Source of the DNA: Entophlyctis helioformis
Lineage: Eukaryota > Chytridiomycota > Chytridiomycetes > Chytridiales > Chytriomycetaceae
Direction of reading: 5' to 3'
Length of the DNA stretch: 34,777 nt
Assembly: GCA_025526915.1 (NCBI GenBank)
Contig: JAHLKH010000238.1
Location: 1 to 34,777 of the forward strand
The stretch's first letter is position 1. Each line of letters opens with the position of its first letter. A program made the position numbers and the translations under genes. The notes below the pieces were generated by a model. It searched no databases, was not told the origin of the DNA, and saw nothing but the letters and a program-made list of their open reading frames with translations. This document shows, one piece after another, positions 29,294-34,777 of this stretch.

Positions 29294-30562
29294 ATGAGCA
29301 GCCGCACCAGCACCAGCAGCGTGCTCAAGAGCGACTGCAGCAACTTCCGAGCTTTTAAGGAAGCTGTCGAAGGCCTAGCGGGCCAAGAAGCCTATGAAAG
29401 GTTCATCCTGGTCGACACACCGCTGCCACCCGAGCCAGGCCCGTTTCCTGCCCAGCCAGCCGCACCGACACTCCCCGAGAAGGCCGCAGCAGAAGAAAAA
29501 ACAGCAGCCCACCAGAAGTACAAGGACGACTGCGCCAGCTACAGACTCAAGGTCGAACTGCACGACCGTCAGGACAGGACTCGCAAGGACGCCATCGCTC
29601 TGCGGGACCTCGCCGTGAAGGCCATCAAGCAGCTGCTTGACGATCGCAGCCCAGCGTACAAAGAAGGCTCCTCGCCTGCCGTCATCTACGCCAAGATGAA
29701 GACCGTTGCAGAACTGACCAAGCATGCCCTGCGTGACACTCTCCTTGCTCAGGCCAAGGCACTCACCTGCCCGCCTCTCTCCGACAAGCCTGTTGTCGAG
29801 GAGTTCATGGAGGACTTCCTCGCCATCCACCGGAAGCTGGACCTGATCGAGCTCAACCATCTCAAGCTCCACGAGCAGCTCGAAGCTGTCCTCGATCGCC
29901 TGCCGGAGCAAGTGCAAGCCCACACGGCACACATCTCCTCGTTCATCTCAGACAACGCTGACATGGACGAAACGACGCTCACCAGCAAGGTCTCGCAGAA
30001 GATCGCCAAAGCCGAGGCTCTGGCCATCAAGCTCCTCAAGCAGCAGGCCCAGTCCTCGATTCCGTCTGTTACGGCCTACGCCGCTGCCGCCTGGCCGCAA
30101 GCCAACGCCGGAGCACCCTCGGGTCCCCCGCCGTCGGCTGCTCCCGAAACAACGCGAAAGTTTGACTGCCCGCTTCACCCAGGCAACAAGTCGCACAACA
30201 GCGACAACTGCCTTCAGCGCCTGGCCAACGAGGGCGTCATCAAGCACCCGCGTCTTAGCCGCGAGCAGCACCAGCGTCCCGGTGCCCCCTACACCAACCG
30301 CCATGGCCGCATCAGGGGCAGCGCCAGACAGCAGTTCCACGGCCAGGCCCAGTGGATGCAGCAGCAGCAACCTGCCTTCGCGTACGCGGCCATGTCACCT
30401 CACTGGCAGCCACCACCGCAGCCATACATGGGTCAGCCGCATCCGCCGTTCATGGGTCAGCCGCACTCGCCGTACACGGGCCAGCCCTTCCCAACTGCCT
30501 CGCCCGCACCTGCCGCCCCACCGGCCTCGCAGGCTCACCAGGTACCGCAACTGCCGCGCTGA
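29294..30562 (+). CDS. gag: copia Gag polyprotein
   Basis: A 422-residue open frame. The N-terminal 270 residues are helical and charged, as in copia capsids. A zinc-knuckle-like motif CPLHPGNKSHNSDNC (Cys-x2-His-x5-His-x4-Cys) follows near residue 297. The C-terminus is basic then Pro/Gln/Met-rich, with MGQPH-type repeats. It would form the particle shell and bind the genomic RNA. Gag ends with its own TGA about 1 kb before the protease, so pol is not in a simple continuous frame with it. An upstream in-frame Met at 29186 would lie outside the proposed element. Confidence 0.8.
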   Translation: MSSRTSTSSVLKSDCSNFRAFKEAVEGLAGQEAYERFILVDTPLPPEPGPFPAQPAAPTLPEKAAAEEKTAAHQKYKDDCASYRLKVELHDRQDRTRKDAIALRDLAVKAIKQLLDDRSPAYKEGSSPAVIYAKMKTVAELTKHALRDTLLAQAKALTCPPLSDKPVVEEFMEDFLAIHRKLDLIELNHLKLHEQLEAVLDRLPEQVQAHTAHISSFISDNADMDETTLTSKVSQKIAKAEALAIKLLKQQAQSSIPSVTAYAAAAWPQANAGAPSGPPPSAAPETTRKFDCPLHPGNKSHNSDNCLQRLANEGVIKHPRLSREQHQRPGAPYTNRHGRIRGSARQQFHGQAQWMQQQQPAFAYAAMSPHWQPPPQPYMGQPHPPFMGQPHSPYTGQPFPTASPAPAAPPASQAHQVPQLPR

Positions 30563-30761
30563 TCCAACCTGCCTTCTTCCGTTCCCTTGCCTAGCCCCGC
30601 TCCCCATGGCACTGTCGCCTGCATACTGGTTGCTCCTCTGAGCAATGAAGCATGCATTCCCGACACTCGCTTGCCTGGTTCCCGATGCTCTTCCCTCGCG
30701 CCCACGGCGCTGTCCCGGCTCACGGCCGTTACACCATCATCAACATGCGCTCACGGCGCCG

Positions 30762-31388
30762 CGACCTGGCTCACGGCCAGTGTCCCTCTCTTCTACGGTG
30801 CCCACGGTGCCGCGACCTGGCTCACGGCCAGTGTCCCTCCCTTTTACGGTGCCCACGGCGCCACGACCTGGCTCACGGCCAGTGTCCCTCTTTTCTACGG
30901 TGCCCACGTGCCCGACCTGGCTCACGGCCTGTGTCCCTCCTTTTACGGTGCCCACGGCGCCGCGACCTGGCTCACGGCCGTGTCCCTCTCTTCTACGGTG
31001 CCCACGTGCCGCGACCTGGCTCACGGCCTGTGTCCCTCCCTTTTACGGTGCCCACGGCGCCGCGACCTGGCTCACGGCCTGTGTCCCTCTCTTCTACGGT
31101 GCCCACGGTGCCGCGACCTGGCTCACGCCTGTGTCCCTCCTTTTACGGTGCCCACGGCGCCGCGACCTGGCTCACGGCCTGTGTCCCTCTTCTACGGTGC
31201 CCACGGTGCCGCGACCTGGCTCACGGCCAGTGTCCCTCTCTTCTACGTGCCCACGTGCCGCGACCTGGCTCACGGCCTGTGTCCCTCTTTTCTACGGTGC
31301 CCACGGCGCCGCGACCTGGCTCACGGCCTGTGTCCCTCTTTTCTACGGTGCCCACGGTGCCGCGGCCTGGCTCACGGCCTGTGTCCTC
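30762..31388 (+). repeat. minisatellite of about 12 copies, 48-51 bp each, between gag and pol
   Basis: The unit runs from GCCGCGACCTGGCTCACGG through GTGTCCCTC to TACGGTGCCCACGG. I count 12 full copies plus a partial one. Full-length copies are 51 bp (17 codons), others 48-50 bp. Copies 1-8 alternate between a CTTCTA form and a CTTTTA form, so the array grew partly as a dimer of about 100 bp. Long stretches lack stop codons in more than one frame. There are no unique spacers between copies, which excludes a CRISPR array. Confidence 0.93.
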
Positions 31389-31568
31389 CCTCTCGCCCTT
31401 CCATGCCTCGCCGTCGGCTTGTTGCCTGTGCGGCGTCGCTTTGGAGAGGGGGGGATATGCTTGCCTTGCCATCTCTCAATCTCCGCCACATTCTGCACTC
31501 AAAAACTCCGCTCCGACCATCGGTCATGCAACAGCAGCCACTAACATGCACCGCCTCCGCAGCTGCCC

Positions 31569-34500
31569 ATGCACTACATGCCCACTCAGGCAGCCACTGC
31601 CTCTGCCATGCTGTCCGCTGCTCTCCCAGAACCACCAGGCTGCAACCCGGCAGTGGCCATGGCCCTGTCCGCCAGCATCGCCGGCTCAGCCACACCTCTG
31701 CGCAACACCATTCTCTACGACACCGGCGCCACACAACACATCTCAGGCTGCATCGAACACTTCCACAGCGGCCTCACGGAGACCGTCCCTCAGGTCGTAG
31801 CTGGCATCGGCAGCCAGTCCCTGACAGCCACGCTTTCCGGCACTATGCACCTTCCCTGCATCACCGAGACCGGCGAGCACTGCCTGACGCTGCGCGACGT
31901 GCTGTTTGTCCGGGACCTCCCCTTCACACTGGTCGCCCACCGTCGCCTTCTGGAAGACGGCCTGCACCCGCAACTTGCCGGCTTCAACGGCCTGCGCGTG
32001 CTGAGCGCCGACGGATCGTCCGTTGTCGCGTGGTTCCACTTGACGAGAATGGACTCCTGCGGCTCGTCAGCCCCTCAGCTGAGCACCGCACTGAGCCGGT
32101 CCTCCTGCCGCACGGTTCAGACGCTCTCGCGCTCCTTGTCACCAAGCGCACCCTGCGCGAGTGGCACGCATGCATGCACATCTCCCGCCAGAACGCCGTC
32201 CAGCTCGCAAACGCCAACCCAAACTTTGTGGTCACCAAGCTCGACATGACCGACAACTCCGAGTGCCTGCCCTGTGTTGCCACGCGCACCCCTCGTGCCT
32301 CCTACCCGGCATCGACCACGCCCCTACTTCCACGGCCCCTTGCTCTGGTCTCGGCCGACCTCGGCTTCCCCGTCATGCCCGAGACGCCAGGCAAGAAGAT
32401 GCACTATCTCGTGCTGATCGATCACTACACGCGATTCTCGGCCGTGTTCCTGCTGTCAGCCAAGCATGAGGCCGCAGGTCACATCACGTTCTTCCTGAAG
32501 AACGCTCTAGCCCTCCATGAACCCCATCACTGCGTCACGTTCCGCTCCGACAAGGGCGGCGAGTTCATGTCGCAGGAGCTCCTCACCTTCTTCCGGGATC
32601 ATGGCATCAGTCGCGACCTGTCGACCACAGCCACCCCCGAGCAGAACGGTATGGCCGAGGCCGTCAACCGCACTCTCAAGGGCCTGCTGCGCGCCCTGCT
32701 CAAGCAAAGCGGCCTGCCAGACAATCTGTGGGGCGAGGCTCTCATGTACGCCAACTGGATTCGTAACGTGACGCCGCACTCGGCCTTCACGCCCGGCGTC
32801 ACCCCATTCGAGATGTGGTTCGGCTACAAGCCCGACTATAGCCTGTTCCTCATGTTCGGCCAGCTCGTGTACGCCCACGTCCCAGCAGACCATCGGCGCG
32901 CACCTGACGACACGCACATTCCTGGCCGATTTGTTGGCATCGACGACGAGTCCAAGGCCATCCGCGTCTTGTGCAACGCCACAGGCAAGGTCATCCCAAG
33001 CAGCAGCTTCCGCTCCGTCGACCGGTCGCCCATCTCGCTCGATGTGCCTTACCCCTCGCTTTCGTCTCGCCTAAGCAACTCCGACTCTGCCCTCAGCGAG
33101 GTGCTCCAGCTGTCCTTCCCTACACCGCCTGTCACCGCCGAGTCAATGTTCGCCCAGCAGGAGCGCGACCAGGAGGCCGAGCTCGACCTGCTCGCTGCCA
33201 AACTCGGCCTTGCCTCCCCTGAGGCCGGCGGCAATGACTTCGCCTACGCCGACCCACCATCTGGCATGGCACCACCTGCCACTGCAGTCTCGTCTGGGGG
33301 GGATGGTGCAGTCTCAACTTCAACTGTATTGGCAAACGGCGCCGCGCCAGGAGGAGCCACGACTGTGCTCAACAACACGCAAGTGCTGCGACGATCTGCG
33401 CGCATCAGCCAACTGCACAATGCCAGTCAAGCAGCACTCGCCGTGGCGCCACCATCCATCAGCAGCAACGGGTACGCACTGTTCGCAGGAGCGTTCGCCC
33501 TCCTCGCGTCCACGACCAGCAGCCCCACCGACATGCCGGTCCCGCTCAACTGGAAGGAGATGACGCACCCAGGCTACAATGGCATCTGGGTCGCGGCAGC
33601 CACGAAGGAGATCCGGTCATGCCTTGCGAACGGCACCTGGGAGCTCGTCTACCAGACACCCGACATGATGCTCATCACGTGCAAGTGGGTCAACAAACTC
33701 AAGACGCTCCCACCACCGGCGACCGAGCTGCTGCCCAAGTCCCGCATCGTGATCCGAGGCTTCCAGCAGACTCCCGGCGTCAACGTCTTCGAGACATACG
33801 CGCCGGTCATGCGAATGAGCTCACTGCGCCTACTGCTCACCATCGCAGCGACTCTGGACCTCGAGATGGCACAGTGGGACGTCTCCACCGCATTCCTGCA
33901 CGCGACACTCAAGGAGGAGATCTACATGGAGCTGCCGCCCGGCATCACCGAGATGGGTATCGACGAGATCGACAACGCCATCCATGCTGCGAACGGCCGC
34001 CCCCTCGTCTGCCGCCTCCGCAAGTCACTCTACGGACTCAAGCAAGCTCCACACGAGTGGAACAAGGCCCTCACGGCTGCTCTCCTGGAGCAAGGCATGT
34101 CCGCCACGTCCGACCCATGCATATTCATCTACACTGGCAAGCCCGACAAACCCGGCAAGATCACTGGTCGCCTCTTCATCGGAGTGTACGTTGACGACAT
34201 GATCGCGGCCACCGACAACATGGCCCTTCTCGAGCAGGTCCGTCGTGGCCTATTTGAGACCTTCGAGATGAAGGATCTCGGCGAGCCCAAGGTCATCATC
34301 GGCCTCGAGATCATCCGCGACAGGAACGCCCGCACCCTCACGCTGCACCAGTCCCGCTTCGCACAATCGATTCTTGACGAGGCCGGAACCTGGGACCTCG
34401 GCTCTGCCTCCACTCCTGCCCGCTCCTCGGATGGACCAGAGAGCTCACACAGACCCCAGGAAAAGGAGGAGCACGAGCCGATCGTCGAGCATAGTGCCTA

Positions 34501-34777
34501 TCGTCACGTTGTCGGCCAGCTCATGTACCTGATGTGCGGCACGCGCCCCGACATCTCCACCGCCGTCGGATTCTGCGCCCGGTTTATGCATGCACCGTCG
34601 TCTAGTCACTGGACCATGGTCAACCGCGTTCTCGAGTACCTCAATGAGGAGCCGTCTCTCGGCCTTACCCTCGGCGGCCACGCGACCACAGCCGCCGGCG
34701 ACCTGCACCCGCTGACCTGCTACGCCGACGCTGACTGGGCCGGCTGCAAGGACACTCGTCGATCACCTCAGGCTACT
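31569..34777 (+). pseudogene. pol: copia Pol: protease, integrase, reverse transcriptase, partial RNase H
   Basis: The protease has LYDTGATQHISG (catalytic Asp in DTG at 31719). The frame then shifts by -1 near 32030: upstream coding is in one frame to SSVVA, and PLDENGLLRLV continues in another. Integrase follows, with a His-x3-His and CLPC zinc site, then Asp in SADLGF, Asp in SDKGGEF and Glu in PEQNGMAEA (D,D,E). Reverse transcriptase shows LNWKEMTHPGYNGIW, the AQWDVSTAFLHA block and the catalytic YVDDM at about 34187. The RNase H start ADADWAG is followed by RRSPQAT where copia elements have RRSTSGY, suggesting a lost base near 34765. Apart from these shifts the frame is open to the window edge, so the copy is young or only lightly damaged. 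Confidence 0.85.

Larger units (their letters stand above)
29198..34777 (+). mobile_element. Ty1/copia LTR retrotransposon, 3' end beyond the window
   Basis: Gene order gag, protease, integrase, reverse transcriptase, RNase H is that of the Ty1/copia (Pseudoviridae-type) group. I place the left edge provisionally at 29198, where the sequence reads TGTTGAGAATG, a common start of copia LTRs. It directly abuts the truncated Fanzor gene. Only 96 bp separate this point from the gag ATG, so the left LTR is very short, truncated, or overlaps gag. No clear tRNA primer-binding site is seen. The right LTR lies outside the window, so the LTR cannot be verified. Between gag and protease there is a roughly 1-kb spacer with a minisatellite, which is unusual. 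The pol frame carries a shift near 32030 and probably a second near 34765. Confidence 0.85.

Noticed and set aside
30762..31388. CRISPR-like repeat array
   Set aside because: Copies are directly adjacent without unique spacers and lie in a eukaryotic retrotransposon; this is a minisatellite.
30645..31800. Two overlapping long plus-strand frames through the minisatellite as candidate proteins
   Set aside because: They consist of the 48-51 bp repeat translated in different frames, with frame hopping at short copies. No domain, and one overlaps the protease in the wrong frame.
1..34777. tRNA or rRNA genes
   Set aside because: I looked for B-box-like and GGTTCGAATCC-like signals and found none in a convincing cloverleaf; GGTTCGAGTC at about 28202 has no matching acceptor stem.

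Overview
The window is nuclear DNA of a eukaryote. It is GC-rich and gene-dense, and most genes carry several short introns (about 62-300 nt, often with CTAAC- or CTGAC-like branch points). A radial-spoke gene (RSPH1) implies a motile flagellum. The window also holds MOB2, a cytochrome b5-acyl-CoA dehydrogenase fusion, peroxisomal Lon, GRASP, a Fanzor relic and a Ty1/copia element. Together these fit a zoosporic (chytrid- or blastoclad-like) fungus or a related flagellated opisthokont. That placement is inference. Exons below were joined by hand from GT/GC...AG sites, phase and family conservation.

Layout. 248-6591(-): large Rho GEF (C1, HR1-like coiled coil, RA, DH, PH). 6768-7629(-): RSPH1. 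7700-9140(+): MOB2. 9274-9954(-): tubulin cofactor A. 10236-12229(+): type II membrane glycosyltransferase-like protein. 12423-14599(-) and 15070-18586(-): a peroxisomal pair, b5-acyl-CoA dehydrogenase ending AKL and Lon ending ARL. 18889-20001(+): GT31 galactosyltransferase-like protein. 20103-21222(+): small protein with a C-terminal PCNA-binding (PIP) box. 21616-22231(-): free-standing YVH1/DUSP12-type zinc domain. 22256-23958(-): GRASP with a very long His-rich tail. 24123-26163(+): p47/Shp1 (UBA-SEP-UBX). 26431-27691(-): mitochondrial ribosomal protein uS9. 28306-29173(-): C-terminal half of a Fanzor (eukaryotic TnpB-like) nuclease, cut at its 5' side. 29198-34777(+): Ty1/copia retrotransposon running off the window.

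The left 27.7 kb is housekeeping: cytoskeleton and flagellum (Rho GEF, RSPH1, TBCA, MOB2), secretory pathway (GRASP, p47, two glycosyltransferases), peroxisome (Lon, dehydrogenase), ribosomes (uS9m, Yvh1-type zinc domain) and replication or repair (PIP protein). The right 6.5 kb is mobile DNA.

Points of interest are the Fanzor/copia junction, a 48-51 bp minisatellite between gag and protease in the copia element, five GC-AG introns among about 60, coding microexons of 7 and 14 nt, a GRASP with a metal-binding-like tail, and the Yvh1 zinc domain without its phosphatase.
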